In this document: in pieces, positions 44,275 to 55,845 of the stretch
Position numbering within the stretch: position 1 is the stretch's first letter
How the letters are laid out: the number at the start of each line of letters is the position of its first letter
Notes under the pieces: model-generated
Told to the model about the DNA's origin: nothing
What the model saw: only the letters and a program-made list of their open reading frames with translations
Database searches by the model: none
Translations under genes and position numbers: made by a program
Assembly (NCBI RefSeq): GCF_000247695.1
Contig: NW_004624800.1
Location: 9,537,482 to 9,601,481 of the forward strand
DNA from: Heterocephalus glaber
Taxonomy: Eukaryota; Chordata; Mammalia; Rodentia; Bathyergidae
Direction: 5' to 3'
DNA: 64,000 bases

Positions 44275-46110
44275 ATAGTTACATTGAACAAGATCTGGGC
44301 TACAAAGTTTATATGAAGATAACAATGGTGTTTCTATACCCTTACAGTGACCATTTAGAAATTATAAATATTAAATAGCTAACTATAATAGCACAACATT
44401 AAAGAAGTAGATACATGAAATATATAGAAATAAATATAGCAAATCCAGTAAAATATGTTTATTGATCTACTTGTTGGAAACAATAAACACTGATGACAAA
44501 AACTTAAAAATTGGAAAAGTTTCCAGTTTCATTTATTTTTTCTCAAACAGATCTGTAGAATAAGCATAATCTCAAAGTCTTGGCAAATGTTTGTTTTTGT
44601 TTGTTTGGTTGAATTGTTGATTTTTTGTAGAAATAAATGGATTATAAATTTTAGAAGGAAAGCAATAGAATTAGAATGACAAAACCAGTTTTATAAAAGA
44701 AAATATAAAGTTAGAGAATGCACAGTTCATGGTTTCAAAATTTACTAGTTATAGTAATTAGCACAGTATGGTATTTGTGAAGTTGTAGACACAAAAATCA
44801 GTGAAAGATAACAACAGCTAGAAATAAATCCACGCCCAAACAGACAATTGATTTTCTACAATGTTCAAGGTTAATTTAACGAAGAGCAAGGAGTCTTATC
44901 AAAAAGTAATGCTAGACCAATTGGATATCCACATGCTCGTAACAGTCATAACAAATGACTATTTTATTTTACTTCGTATAAAATCTAACTCAAAACTATT
45001 ATGGACCAAAATGTATAACATCAAATTTCAATTCTTCCAAATAAATATAAGAAAAAAATGTTTGGGGTAGACTAATATTTCTTGATTTGATCAAATAAGC
45101 ATGATTCATTAATAATTAACTCTGATATCATAAAATTTAAAACATCTAAAAAATGAGAACCAAGAAATTACAAACTGAAAGAGTATGGATGTGATAAAGA
45201 ACTTGTATGTAGAATTTATACAAACTCTTGAATCCTGTAAGAAATAAACAGAAAACTCAATTTAAAAATTGCCAGAGAGCCCAGGATGTAGCTCAGCAGC
45301 ATGGCGCCTTCCTGGCAAGCACAAGGGAGTTCCATCCCAGGTACTGAGAAAGAAAAAATGAATAAAAATTAAAATTGGCAGATAATTGAACAGAAATTTC
45401 ACAAAATAGTATACCCAATTAGCAAATAAATGCATAAAATTCCTAAGTTTCTGATTTATTTTAAAGGAAAGACCCTAACGTGGATTGCTGCATGACATGA
45501 TAAGTATATATCTGACTTTATGAGAAATCACTAAGCTATTGTGTAGAGTAGCTTTGTATTTCTGCATTTCTACCAGGAATACAGGAGATGTCCAGGTACA
45601 CTATGTCCTTGCTAACACTTGGCAAGCTGTGATCAGTTAAGTGCATAAAGTAAGCCCTATGTGAATGTGTATAGTAGCTTGGGAAAATACTAATTACCCC
45701 CAACAACCCACATGGACTTCAGCTGGTGAGAAGTTAAAGCCATTGCAGTACAGCTTTGCAATGGACCACTATTTAGCAGTTTTTGAAAGAACGAATTCCT
45801 AATATAGCCAACAACATAGATGAATCTGAAATTCGTTATGTTAAGGATAATTAATTCAAAATCTTAAGTCCATTTTATAGCTTCCTGGAAAAGGTAAAAC
45901 ACTGGGGATAGAAGACAAAGTAGTAGCTACCCAGGATATCAAGAAGAAGCTAATCCTAAAAATAACATACAGGGATTTCATGAATTGATCTATCTGTTCT
46001 GTATTATGATCATTATGGTTCCACAAGACTTCGTTTATTGGTCAAAAATTGTTGAATTGTATACTGAAAATGATAAATTGTGCTATAAATAAATTATTTA
46101 ATGAACTTTA
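44275..46110 (+). mobile_element. Old L1 ORF2 to 3' end, plus orientation
   Basis: ORF2 landmarks appear in order: TTACTAGTTATAGTAATTAGCACAGTATGGTATTTG (44740), GAAATAAATCCACGCCCAAACAGACAATTGATTTTC, TTGGATATCCACATGC, CAACATAGATGAATCTGAAATTCG and GGTCAAAAATTGTTGAATTGTATACTG near the 3' end. It has many stops. An ID SINE is inserted at 45275. No activity is expected. Confidence 0.8.
45275..45370 (+). mobile_element. ID-like SINE, plus orientation, older variant
   Basis: GCCCAGGATGTAGCTCAGCAGCATGGCGCC, TGGCAAGCACAAGG, AGTTCCATCCCAGGTACTGAG and an A-rich tail. AAAATTGSCAGA flanks it (about 45265 and 45371). It reads GATGTAGCTCAG where the younger copies read GATTTAGCTCAG, and it keeps GGTACT rather than GGTACC. 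Confidence 0.9.
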
Positions 46111-46114
46111 CTTA

Positions 46115-47825
46115 ATATATTAATAGAAGAAAATAAAAAATGTTACAAGTCATAAAATAAAAACTTTTCATACATATACTTATCTAAATATTAGGTAGTC
46201 ATGTGAAAAATTATAGGCAATCTTCTTAGATGCAAGAAAATAAGGCTTGAAAAAGAAATTTTTTGTATAAATTGATTCATTACAAATTTCATTTTGTTAA
46301 AGAATCTCCTTAATTACATAACAAAATATATCATTAAATCATAACATATTTTGGCTCCGTACCATATACCAACTTAACATTTTAGATATAAAATATTTAT
46401 AAGAATATGCAGTTATATTTAATTCTTCTGTTACCAATTTCACATATGTAAAAACATCCCAATCCAACAAATAGGTTTCTGAGTGTTCTCTTGAAGTACA
46501 TGTGTACCAGAATTTCTCTCCAGAAACATCATCAAAATTAAAGAGGTGATTTTGGTAATGTAAACTTCGAAAATATAATAGTGCCTTTATATTTTGTAGT
46601 ATATTGCATAACATTTTTCCATAAGCATATATTAAGTTTATATTATGGTTCATATCTACTGGAGATGGTCAGAAATATTTTAGTTCACTTAATTCATGTT
46701 TATGTGTTTTTCTTTCTTGTAAGCAATTCAGGTTGTGTCTTGAGTTTTGGTTAAATTATCTATCATCAAATTTACTATGTCAGGAGTTTTCTGCTTAAAC
46801 CATCTACATCCGATTTCTCAAGGAAATAATTTCATAGAAGTAAAATAGGATATGCTGATAACCAAAATAATTATTTCAGAATAATTAGAAATATAGCTTC
46901 CTTTGTCATTTGCATTCTGACTTGATCATATGGTCTTCTCTGTTAACAATATAATAATTTAGAATTAATTTCCATAAGCTTTCATGAATCTAGTAGTTAG
47001 TATGGTAAAAAGTAATTCAATTAATTTCTGGGGTAAATTCCTGGTCATTATAAAACCTGGGAGGAGACCATTTGTATATTGAATTAATAAATGATTATAT
47101 GCACAGAATTGTTTTTGTTCAAACAAACTCTGTGGTACTGACTATTGCTCAATGTGTAATTCCTGCCAAGTGTAACCATACTGAAATACTCAGGATGAAA
47201 AATGAATAGAAAGAAATATCAGCAGTTCTCAGAAAGAATTCAATGAAAATAACAACAAGTTAGAACTAGATATATTTTCACATGGTCCTTATAGTTCCCT
47301 AGCTCCAAATAATCAGTATCAAATACTTATCTAAGTATCTTTGTATGATTTCAGTAAACTGTTCTTATTGAAGGCAAATAAATGCAACCTGATTTGTTCA
47401 AATATTTTTACTTTTGGGTGTATGTGATTTTTAAGTAAAAGGTTCTAAAAGGTCACGAGAGAAACTGTTTTGTTGCTTTTCCCTTATTATGTAGTCCAAA
47501 ACCATAATTTGTGAGATAGGATGTTTTTGTTTGTTTATATTTATTGACTTGCCTATGTGTATTAAATGCTGTGTACCTTTAAGTGCTTATATTTATATAT
47601 ATTTTAAATGGACTTGGGAAGTCTTTGCCTGAAAATTTATCATTTGTGAACTATGAACATTAGCTGATCCATTTCCACTTCTAGGGTATTATTTAACTAG
47701 TATTCTCCCCTAGATCTTCATATACATATCCTAATGACTTCTTTCTCTTGCTTTAAAATGTAGTACAGTTTACTATCATGAGTTATTTATCCTTTTTGAA
47801 TTTTTCATGGAAACATGTGCACACG
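46115..47825. other. AT-rich DNA, nothing assigned
   Basis: 1.7 kb. The 104-codon minus-strand frame at 46339-46653 has no recognised domain. Confidence 0.45.
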
Positions 47826-47829
47826 CATT

Positions 47830-48970
47830 CACTCATTTGTTCATTTATCAAATAAATATCAAGTGCCTGATATTTGTGATGAACATAGGTGCTTGAGCTA
47901 AAACCTAAATAAAACACATAAATGTCTGGTTAATGCTCCGTCATCTGGTTGATAGACTGGTATTACAATGAGTACATAAAGATACAACATATTAGTACAT
48001 GATAAATGACTGATAACATGAAAGTAATATAGGAATAAAATATATACATATGAGATAGACATGGTTTACAATTTTAAATAGGGTAATCAGTGAAAATTTC
48101 AAAAGGAAGATGAAATTTGCAAAAAATACTGGGAGGAGGAAAGAGAGGTAGCTATTAAAATAGTCAATTATAGATTCCCTCTCAGGGAAGAGGAGATTTT
48201 TTTGGCCAGAACAAAATGAATAGGAGGAAGATCATCAGAGAGACTGGAGAGATAAGAGCAGCCCTTGAGGTTACAAATTCGGTGGGGATTTGTAACCTAT
48301 TATGTAGTTTATGGGTCATGTGAGTGAAATGAAAAGCCACCAAAGTATTTTGGACAGAGGAACCAGGATGACGCATGCTTTTGAAGGCTTATTTAGGTGC
48401 TACAGAAAGCAGAGTGTAGAAGGTAATGTAGAACACAGAGATGAATTAGGAAGTACTTGTATTGATAGTGGCAGGAGATACTGTGTCTTGGACTATGGTT
48501 AGTAAGACAGGTATAGGAAAGTGGTAAAATTATGGAGATATTTTGAAGGTAGAGAAGATAGCATTAGTTGTGGTAGAGAAGATGAAAGTAATTTAGAATG
48601 TCTTCAGAGTTTTAGCTGTAAAAGATTGGGAGCATTAAGTGGCCAAATGCAAGAAAAGGGGACTAGGCAGATAGCAGCGGGGTGGTGATTTTGTCAATTG
48701 GAAGAATTCTAGAGTTCATTTTGGATGTCGGTTTCAAAGAGGAAATAGTATGTAGGCAGTTGCATGTATGAGTCTAGGGTTCGAACAGGAGGGTGGGTTT
48801 TGGAGATGCCCACTTTTGCTGGTATTCAAAGCAAGGATTAAATGAAATAACCAGGAAAGTGACTGCAGATAGAGAACAAAAGAAAAGACTAAAAGCAGAA
48901 GGAATTGCAAATAAAGTGATCATGGAAAAGAGAACTTTGCTCCTTGCACTAATTAATTCATTTTCCCCAG
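47830..48970 (+). mobile_element. Ancient mammal-wide interspersed repeat, long copy
   Basis: CACTCATTTGTTCATTTATCAAATAAATATCAAGTGCC is the decayed form of the ATTCATTCAACAAATATTTATTGAGC head. It is followed in the right order by ATAGGGTAATCAGTGAAAATTTCAAAAGG, GTATTTTGGACAGAGGAACCAGGATGAC, ATGGAGATATTTTGAAGGTAGAG and TTTGGATGTCGGTTTCAAAGAGGAAATAGTATGTAGGCAGTTG. I recognise the pattern as a common ancient repeat of mammals but not its Repbase name. The frames at 48182-49040 are incidental. Confidence 0.6.
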
Positions 48971-48974
48971 AAAG

Positions 48975-49605
48975 GGGATTCAGGTTGGAAAATCTCACTT
49001 GAGATATAAAGGAAACATCAGTAGTAGAGTTGGAAAACAATACAAGAAATAGATGAACCGATGATCATTTACTTGTCATGGTGGAAGGTTTGCACGAGAT
49101 TCCAAATACGGAAAAAATTTAAAATACTTGACTCAAATTTAGCCTATTGGTACCAAATTAAAAATACACCTTAATTTCTGTGTAGTGAAAAGTAAATCTA
49201 CATCAGTATACTCAAAAATAAGTTGGAAGACAAGGAGAACAAGCACAGTTTTGTGATCATCCAGATAATTAACAGATACTAAAAGTGATCAAAATAAACT
49301 CAGATTTATTTCTGAGTACAGATAACAGAAAGCATTAGAGTATCCTCAAAGTGATGACGAAAAATAACTGTTTTGAATTTTATGTTCAACAAAATATAAA
49401 AGAAGATGAGCAAAAGAAAGATATTTTAGGTAAGTAGAGAAAGTAGCCTACAGTTAAGCCTCTCTTAATGAGAGAATACTTATATAAATAATAAAAAGCC
49501 AGAATGTATGCAATTCAAAACAACATTGAGGACAGCTAACAGTTAAAAAGAAGATAAAGTTTTTAAAACTAATTCTTTAATACAGAGAAGTTGAATAAAC
49601 AATGT
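48975..49605. other. Unassigned DNA
   Basis: No recognised element or gene. A-rich towards its end. Confidence 0.4.
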
Positions 49606-49611
49606 TCAACT

Positions 49612-49805
49612 CATTCTGGGGAGCTGAAGCAGGAGGATTGCATGTTTAAGCACAGTCTAGGCAACTAAAGCAGACCCTGTCTCAGAATGGATGGGACAGG
49701 ACTGGACAGGATGGGACATGGAACATAATTAGCATAAGCTGAGGTGTGTGGTTCAATATGAAGTTTCTGGGTTCCACCCCTGATCCCAGAAAAGGAGGGG
49801 GAGTG
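49612..49805 (+). mobile_element. B1-dID SINE, plus orientation, 5' truncated
   Basis: B1 part: GGGGAGCTGAAGCAGGAGGATTGCATG, ACAGTCTAGGCAACTAAAGCAG and ACCCTGTCTCAGAA. ID part: AGCATAAGCTGAGGTGTGTGG, GGGTTCCACCCCTGATCCCAG and a G/A-rich tail. The A-rich linker between the halves has been replaced by a 10-bp tandem repeat. Confidence 0.85.
49687..49722. repeat. 10-bp period minisatellite in a SINE linker
   Basis: GGATGGGACA, GGACTGGACA, GGATGGGACA, TGG: three to four units of GGAYKGGACA in the B1-ID linker. Confidence 0.9.
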
Positions 49806-49869
49806 GGGAGCACTGAAACCTACATCATTATGAGAAGAGGAAAGAAACAACTGCATTTAAAAACTACCG

Positions 49870-50175
49870 TGCATTATGATTTGTGTTTAAGAGGTTCTTA
49901 ATTTAAAAGAAAGGTAACACAGTTTCTAGATTTGAGATATTTCTTTGGTTTAGGTACCTAAGGTTTTCCTTTTCTTTGTGAGAGTTTAGCTATGACTTTT
50001 AAAATTAATTTATACAATGTTTAAGTATTTCATTGTGGGAGTCTCTAAAATAAGCAATACCCAAATTACAATATTAAAAATTTGTCTTTGATATTTTTCA
50101 ACCCTAAGTAGCCAATATTATGGTCAATATTTTACAATCAATGATAAATAGGCACACTATGTTTGTGTGTATTTT
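49870..50175. other. AT-rich DNA, nothing assigned
   Basis: No recognised feature. Confidence 0.4.
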
Positions 50176-50179
50176 CTTC

Positions 50180-51000
50180 ATCAATTATCCTCGTGTTTTA
50201 TCCTTTTAAGTTTTAATTTTAACTGAACTACATCTTCAGTACATGTTCAGAGATACTCGGGGAACTACAACTTTACATTTGCTCATGCAAATGTTTTCTT
50301 TAATTTCTTTGAGAAATAAAATTCTAGGTAAGAAATTATTTTCTACCATACTTGGAATTTGCTATTCTATGATCTTGTGGCATCTTTAATTATTAATGAG
50401 CAATCTGTAGTTTGGGGTTTATTTTGCTCAGTGAATGCCTGTATCAGAAGTTGCTGTTCAGACTTAGCCCTTGATTTTCTCATGTTCACTATAATTGTGA
50501 AGGGGGAGATAAATACCTTATTATGAGTTGTCCTTCAATCTGAGAGTCAGTTTTCAATATTTCATAAGTACATACCTACATATAGATATGTGCCAATTTA
50601 TCTTTAAACTTTGATTTTTTCCATTCTCTATTAACTTCTTTTTTACTTCTTGTTGCATTCTTTTTGTATTTTCATTTCCTTTAAATTCATATCCATGTGT
50701 ATTCTCTCTGTTCTGTGTTCTGGTGATTTCCTCGCATCTGTTTTCCAATTTACCATTTATGTTACATTTATGTCTAACCAACTCTTGACCAAATTCACTG
50801 AAAAATTTATTTTCTCTATTTTTTAATTTTAGAAAATCCATTATTTTTATTTTTTCAAATAGTTTTCATATCCAACTATATTTTTGTTTGTGCTATTTTG
50901 TTGTTCTTTCCATATGTGACATGATTGCAATGTATAAATGTGTAATATATAAAGTTGGCTTTCAAAATGATCTTATTTTCTAAGTGGCAAATTCTGCTAT
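50180..51000 (-). mobile_element. Old L1M, minus orientation
   Basis: TTTGAGAAATAAAATTCTAGG, TTGCTGTTCAGACTTAGCCC, then TTGCATTCTTTTTGTATTTTCATTTCC and CACTGAAAAATTTATTTTC follow the antisense order of an L1M 5'/ORF1 region. The 95-codon minus-strand frame (50554-50841), Lys/Glu/Asn-rich and coiled-coil-like, is therefore a remnant of L1 ORF1-side sequence, not a cellular gene. Confidence 0.55.
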
Positions 51001-51004
51001 TTTT

Positions 51005-52785
51005 GTATTTTTGTCCAACTAAATGAATTTTTGCAATTTCTTAAATCTTTCTAAGAGAAACCATTAGCACCAATATTCTAGTCACAACTCTGTACGGTAT
51101 CGAAACAATCAGACTGAATTTGGATTTTACTAGAGGAAATTCTAAAGCCTAGGGAGGAATTCTTATGAGCTAACCTGCAGAACATATCCATTCTGGGTCA
51201 AGCATCACTGCACAGGGGTTTGAGAATTATGGGAGTGAATACTCACATTCTTCTTAAGTAAATAAAGGCAAGAATATGCCAGCTAATAACTGTTCCAACC
51301 AAAGTACAAATAACATAAATTTTAGAGTAAACGTTTGAAATAAGCAGTTTGGAGAATGGAGACCCTATAAAGATTACTGAGTTAGAGAGAAATGAGAAAG
51401 AGGTAGATCCTGGTTTTAGTTGTAAAGCTAAATGATTTTAATAAGAATGTGTGTATAATTTAGAGATAAGCTTTTGAGCAATAGAGAAGTCTAAGGAAAC
51501 TTACAGTCCAGTCCTGGGACTTATTCTGTTATCACATGATTCAAGAATTTCGTGGGGTCAGTCAAAGCATGACTTTTCTTATTGCTCTGATCTTCTCTCC
51601 AAGAGTGTCAGTTTCATCTATGGACCAATTCTCCTCAAGGTTACAAGATGGCCTCAGAGGTTCAAAACTTTGTATTCAGACATGAAAACATCCAAAGTTC
51701 AAAAAAATCTACTAATCAGATTTTATCACATAGGACTTCATCTTTATAGTGTTTTACCTAGAACTTCATATATTGCATTGTATTTGTTTAAACTCAAGAA
51801 AAAATTATATTGACAAATCATCTACTAAGCAACTGAAACATAATACAAATATTAGAAATAAGTCCAGCAACAGACTAATCAAAATAGATATATACATTGC
51901 CCAATAAATTGTCAAGGTTCAAATTGTGTGTGTGTGACAGAAAGTTGACATTTTTTCAGAGCCAATATCTGTATTGCCAAGACCTAATCATAAAAGTGTT
52001 AATCTTGAAATGTAGTGCAAATTAAAGATTATCAGGGAGAAAAATGGTGAAGACTCAGACATACTGAAATCTAACATTCCTGAAAACGAGCCACTCATGG
52101 ACATGATTATGCTCACAACAAGTCTGCTTGGTGTACTATCTGCTTATGTTTCTATCTCCTCTGAATATTTTTATAATGTATGTAGGAAGTCGATTTGGCA
52201 AAGTAATTAATCATGTAATGACTATACTTGTGTGTTCAATTACAGTCTTTATGGTTGATTACAGTTTGCAAAAAATACCATTACTAGTTTCCTTTTACTC
52301 CTTTTGCCTTGGGCAAGTAGGCCAGGACTAACTGGAAGAGAAAGACATAAGCAATGTGTACATGAAATAATTTTTCTAAGGCAGGATGTTAAAGACATAA
52401 TAGTTTTCAGTGTCAGAAATGTTAGTTTGTTTGGTGAAGCTAAAAGCATATAAACATTTACTAAATATACAATTTTATTACACTCTTTTCAGCTCTTCAC
52501 CATCACATTTCAAATATAATGCTAAAATAAAGAATTTAAAAATGAATTTTTAAAACCTCCTTACTTTTTCTCAAATGTTGGACAGCTACATCTCCACAAA
52601 ATGCTCATAATGGTTAAAGTTAAGAAGTTTCATAAAAGCAATATCATTTTGTTAAGCTAATCTTTCAGGAAAATATCTCATCAAATTTCCATATATGCAT
52701 GTGTCTCTTAAAAACACTGAAATTATAAGGAAACCCAAGACATCCCACCTTTAAGAGGTGAATTTAATTCTTTTAGAATATCTTC
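51005..52785. other. AT-rich DNA, nothing assigned
   Basis: 1.8 kb. A short (GT)n occurs at about 51925-51937. The frames at 52128 and 52249 have no recognisable features. Confidence 0.45.
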
Positions 52786-52789
52786 ATTG

Positions 52790-53000
52790 AATTTACTTGA
52801 CAAATTTTTACTTAGAATTTCCATATCAAGCCACAATTCTAGGTGATGGTGTAATTCATTGGGCTAAACCAAAAAAAATCTGATATTATGGAGCTTACGT
52901 TTTAGTGTAATAAAACACACATACACACATATTTAACAAATACCTATAATCAAATACTTATAAAAATGCATATAAAATTTTGGAGAAAAAGAAATTAAAT
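52790..53000 (+). mobile_element. Ancient mammal-wide repeat, short copy
   Basis: CTTGACAAATTTTTACTTAGAATTTCC, CCACAATTCTAGGTGATGG, ATTATGGAGCTTACGTTTTAGTG and AACAAATACCTATAATC. This is the same head segment as the copy at 47830. Confidence 0.55.
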
Positions 53001-53084
53001 AATTTCTAGATATCACTTTTATATGCATAAGCCTATAGTATTTAAATAGTGCCCAAAAGAATGCTTCACAGAGAAAAGTTATAC

Positions 53085-53170
53085 TTTATTAAATCTCTGC
53101 TTTTCTGAATTACTGGTATGGTGTCTCTCTCCTGACAGAACCTTGACTGATATGGAATTGGTAAAAATTG
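53085..53170 (+). mobile_element. Possible ERVL LTR end and primer-binding site
   Basis: CTCTCTCCTGACAGAACCTTGACTGATATGG resembles the MLT2 LTR terminus. It is followed by AATTGGTAAAAATTG, which is near the TGGTACC-type start expected for an ERVL tRNA-Leu primer site. The match is short and decayed. Confidence 0.3.
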
Positions 53171-53377
53171 TGATCCTAGGAAACTACACTTAATTATGAA
53201 ATTATGGAATATTCACTGTTGAATACTTTGTTTATTAAAATGGGACAGTAATAATCTATGTTAAATACTGATATCACAATCCAATTATTGCCTGTGATTG
53301 ATTATGATAATAATAATTGAAGTTTCTGAGAAGCTCAGACTATTAGTGTATCAGTTTAAGCAAAGATCTAGGAAGTA

Positions 53378-53500
53378 GATATTTATTTTTTAAATTTTTA
53401 TTAGTATATATTTCCAGTACATAATGATTTCACTCATCATGGTGAATTGGTACATGCACATAATACACCTTCCGTGATAGAAATCAACCTCATATCTTAC
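53378..53500 (-). mobile_element. L1 3'UTR, minus orientation
   Basis: TTTTTAAATTTTTATTAGTATATATTTCCAGTACATAATGATTTC and GGTGAATTGGTACATGCACATAATACACC match the inverse 3'UTR copies at 42215 and 43676. Confidence 0.7.
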
Positions 53501-53504
53501 AGCT

Positions 53505-53945
53505 ACAGAGTTGAGATTATTAACTGTCAAACATACAACTTAATTGTGTTGGCCATATAATCAAAATCTGGATTTAACTTATAATCTTGTTCATTCTCAT
53601 ATGAAAGTTAGAGATTTGATGAAGAAAGAATGAGATTGTAACACCTGAAATGAAGGTACCGGACAGGAATCCATTACACTGGAGAATCGGTCATTGTGAG
53701 CCTCTTTTGCTAGTGGAAGTACTGGCTAACCTGTTTCTAAGATTAGCCTCCTTTTGATGAAAACTCTTTGATAACATCACCTGGGGCACATCCTGGAAAA
53801 GGATGCTTATTCTCACACTCACCACCATCACTCTTTGTTGGAAAAAAGACCGTAGTGGAAATGAATCAGCTTCATCTAGAAAGCCAGGACATACTATTAC
53901 CCAAGAAGATATAGCATACACACAAAACGGTTCCCAGATTTTGAA
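53505..53945. other. Unassigned DNA
   Basis: No recognised repeat or gene. The 76- and 102-codon frames on opposite strands here have no domain, and the plus-strand one runs into a DNA transposon. Confidence 0.4.
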
Positions 53946-53946
53946 A

Positions 53947-54245
53947 GTACCTTCAGCCCTTCATATTCATTTTCATATTCATTGGTTCCACATCCACAGA
54001 TTTAACCTAATGCAGATGAAAAACATTCAGAAAAAAAACCCACTGAAAAGGTATAGATTTTTATTTTCTTATCATTATTCTCTAAACAAAATGTATACAA
54101 TTACTTCATAGTATTTACATTGTATTACATATTACAAGTATTTGGAGATAATTTAAAGTACACAGGAAAATTGTAATGTACCACATGAAAATACCATGGC
54201 ATTTTATTTAAGGGACTTCAGTACCTGCATGTTTTGATGTCCTCA
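53947..54245 (+). mobile_element. Tigger/MER2-like DNA transposon (non-autonomous)
   Basis: CCCTTCATATTCATTTTCATATTCATTGGTTCCACATCCACAGATTTAACC, then GATGAAAAACATTCAGAAAAAAAACC, TTACATTGTATTACATATTACAAG, GGAGATAATTTAAAGTACAC and AAGGGACTTCAGTACCTGCATGTTTTGATGTCC. This matches the order of the MER2/Tigger internal deletion family, whose ends read like GTCCCTCGGTATCCG. The CpGs have decayed to TG/CA and the terminal repeats are worn. Confidence 0.75.
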
Positions 54246-54418
54246 AGTGTCATGGAAGCAATGTTTTTTGGAGACTAAGGGAGCGTCCTTACTATGTCAA
54301 TAGACCCATTTGGAGCAGGTGTGAAGTTAGACTTTAGTAGTATGAGATCATGGAGACTGGAATTAAGCACTAAACATGCAGTGAACAGAGATAGTCAATT
54401 TAATATGTTAGCTTCATG

Positions 54419-54430
54419 CACACACACACA

Positions 54431-54467
<37 letters not shown>
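54419..54467. repeat. (CA)n microsatellite
   Basis: Over 20 CA units with one CATA interruption. Confidence 0.97.
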
Positions 54468-54468
<1 letters not shown>

Positions 54469-54479
54469 TAGCTCCAGAA

Positions 54480-55045
54480 AATTGTTGCTTAGTTGACTGA
54501 AATTTGAACTTGGATTTAATGTCATTGGTATCACATACGTTGAAGCCATGCTTTGGATGAAAGAATCATAAGCTTCAAGAGATCAGAATATCGGGCTGTA
54601 TTTAGTTTCTCAACTCTCACATCAACCCTCAACTGTGGCTCACCGGAGTGCATGAAAGATACTCTGTTGAGTAAGATGAGGAGATACATATTAGTGAGGT
54701 TTCTACATCCTTAAAAAAAACTCTGTAGCTGTTCTCATTTGTAGGTCAGGCACGATCACAGGGGAGGGTACACTCGAGGTGGGCTCATGATTTCATTTGG
54801 AGGAAGGCTGCATCACTAGACAGTATGGGCCAAGTGGCAGCATGTAAACACCATGACAAGAGGATTTAGTTTGCCATAAAGAACACCAGGGTCTTAAAGT
54901 ATATTTCGGGGTTTAGCATTTTCAGAGCTAATTGTTCATATTGAACTAATGAATGAAGGAGATGATTGGCATATTACAATGCCACTTGATCGGCAAGACT
55001 AAGGTAGAGGTACTATATGGTAAGTAGTCAAGTCCCAACATATTT
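54480..55045. other. Unassigned DNA
   Basis: Some GC-richer text at 54740-54840, but no gene or recognised repeat. Confidence 0.4.
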
Positions 55046-55047
55046 GT

Positions 55048-55101
55048 AAAAGATAGATAGATGATAGAGACAAATGATAAATAGATGATAGATAGATAAC
55101 A
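55048..55101. repeat. (GATA)n microsatellite, imperfect
   Basis: AGATAGATAGATGATAGAGACAAATGATAAATAGATGATAGATAGATAAC. Confidence 0.92.
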
Positions 55102-55104
55102 ATA

Positions 55105-55416
55105 TAAATTTCAGGCTCAAGTCTCCACAAAATATTTAGAGATCACTAATAAAAGTGCAAAAACTATACAATGGGAGAAACAATTTTCTTTGTAACAGTA
55201 TTAAACAATCAGAGAGCCAAATAGAAACATTTACACAAAATTTGAATCAAAATGAAGATTTTAATAAAAATATAATATTGCTAGACAAAACTTAGGTGAA
55301 AAGTTGGGGATCATGGCTTTCACAATGAGACTTACATGGAACTCTAAAAGTACATGCATTCTATGAAGAAAGTCATTGAGTTGGACTATATGAAAATGAA
55401 ATTGTTTTTCCTCTGG
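55105..55416 (+). mobile_element. Old L1 ORF2, plus orientation, before LTR
   Basis: CTAGACAAAACTTAGGTG, AAAGTCATTGAGTTGGACTATATGAAAATG and AATTGTTTTTCCTCTGGGAAAG correspond to the L1M ORF2 region that normally leads into 'TTTTGCTCTGCGAAAG'. It breaks off at the LTR and continues at about 55846. Confidence 0.7.
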
Positions 55417-55419
55417 GAA

Positions 55420-55845
55420 AGGTTTTCATGATGATGAATCTTTATCTTCAACTTGACTGGCTTGAGAAATTTATAAGATATTAGTAAAGTACACTTCTGG
55501 ATGTGTCTCTGGGGATGTTTCCATAGATGACTGGCACATAGGATACCAACCTGAGGGGGAAAACTGTCCTGAATACAGGAGGGACAATCCAGTAGGGTAG
55601 GAGAAAGGATGGAGCAATAGCAGGAGGACAAAACCCAGGAGCAGGAGCTCTGTGACTCTTTCACTTTCTTTGGTTCCTACCTGCCATGATGTGAGAGGCA
55701 TTGCTCTTCCAGAACCTTCTATCACGATGTTCTACAGTGGATCCAGCCAACAATGGACAGAAATGCATGAAAATCTTTCCTCTTTTACATTGTTTATCTC
55801 AGGTATTTTGCCACAGCCACAAAAAAGCTGACTAATGCAACATTA
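55420..55845 (+). mobile_element. MLT2-like ERVL LTR
   Basis: TTATCTTCAACTTGACTGGCTTGAG, ATTAGTAAAGTACACTTCTGGATGTGTCTC, TTCCATAGATGACTGGCACATAGG, CCTGAATACAGGAGGGACAATCCAGTAGG and a final CTGACTAATGC. This is the head-to-tail order of an MLT2 LTR, close to full length, inserted in the L1. The two minus-strand frames of 84-92 codons are antisense noise. Confidence 0.8.

Noticed and set aside
50554..50841. 95-codon Lys/Glu-rich, coiled-coil-like minus-strand frame
   Set aside because: It lies in the sense direction of a minus-strand L1M remnant, so it is residual L1 coding-side sequence and not a cellular gene.
55386..55725. Two overlapping minus-strand frames with Cys/Leu-rich content
   Set aside because: They are antisense to an MLT2-like LTR, and neither has a domain.
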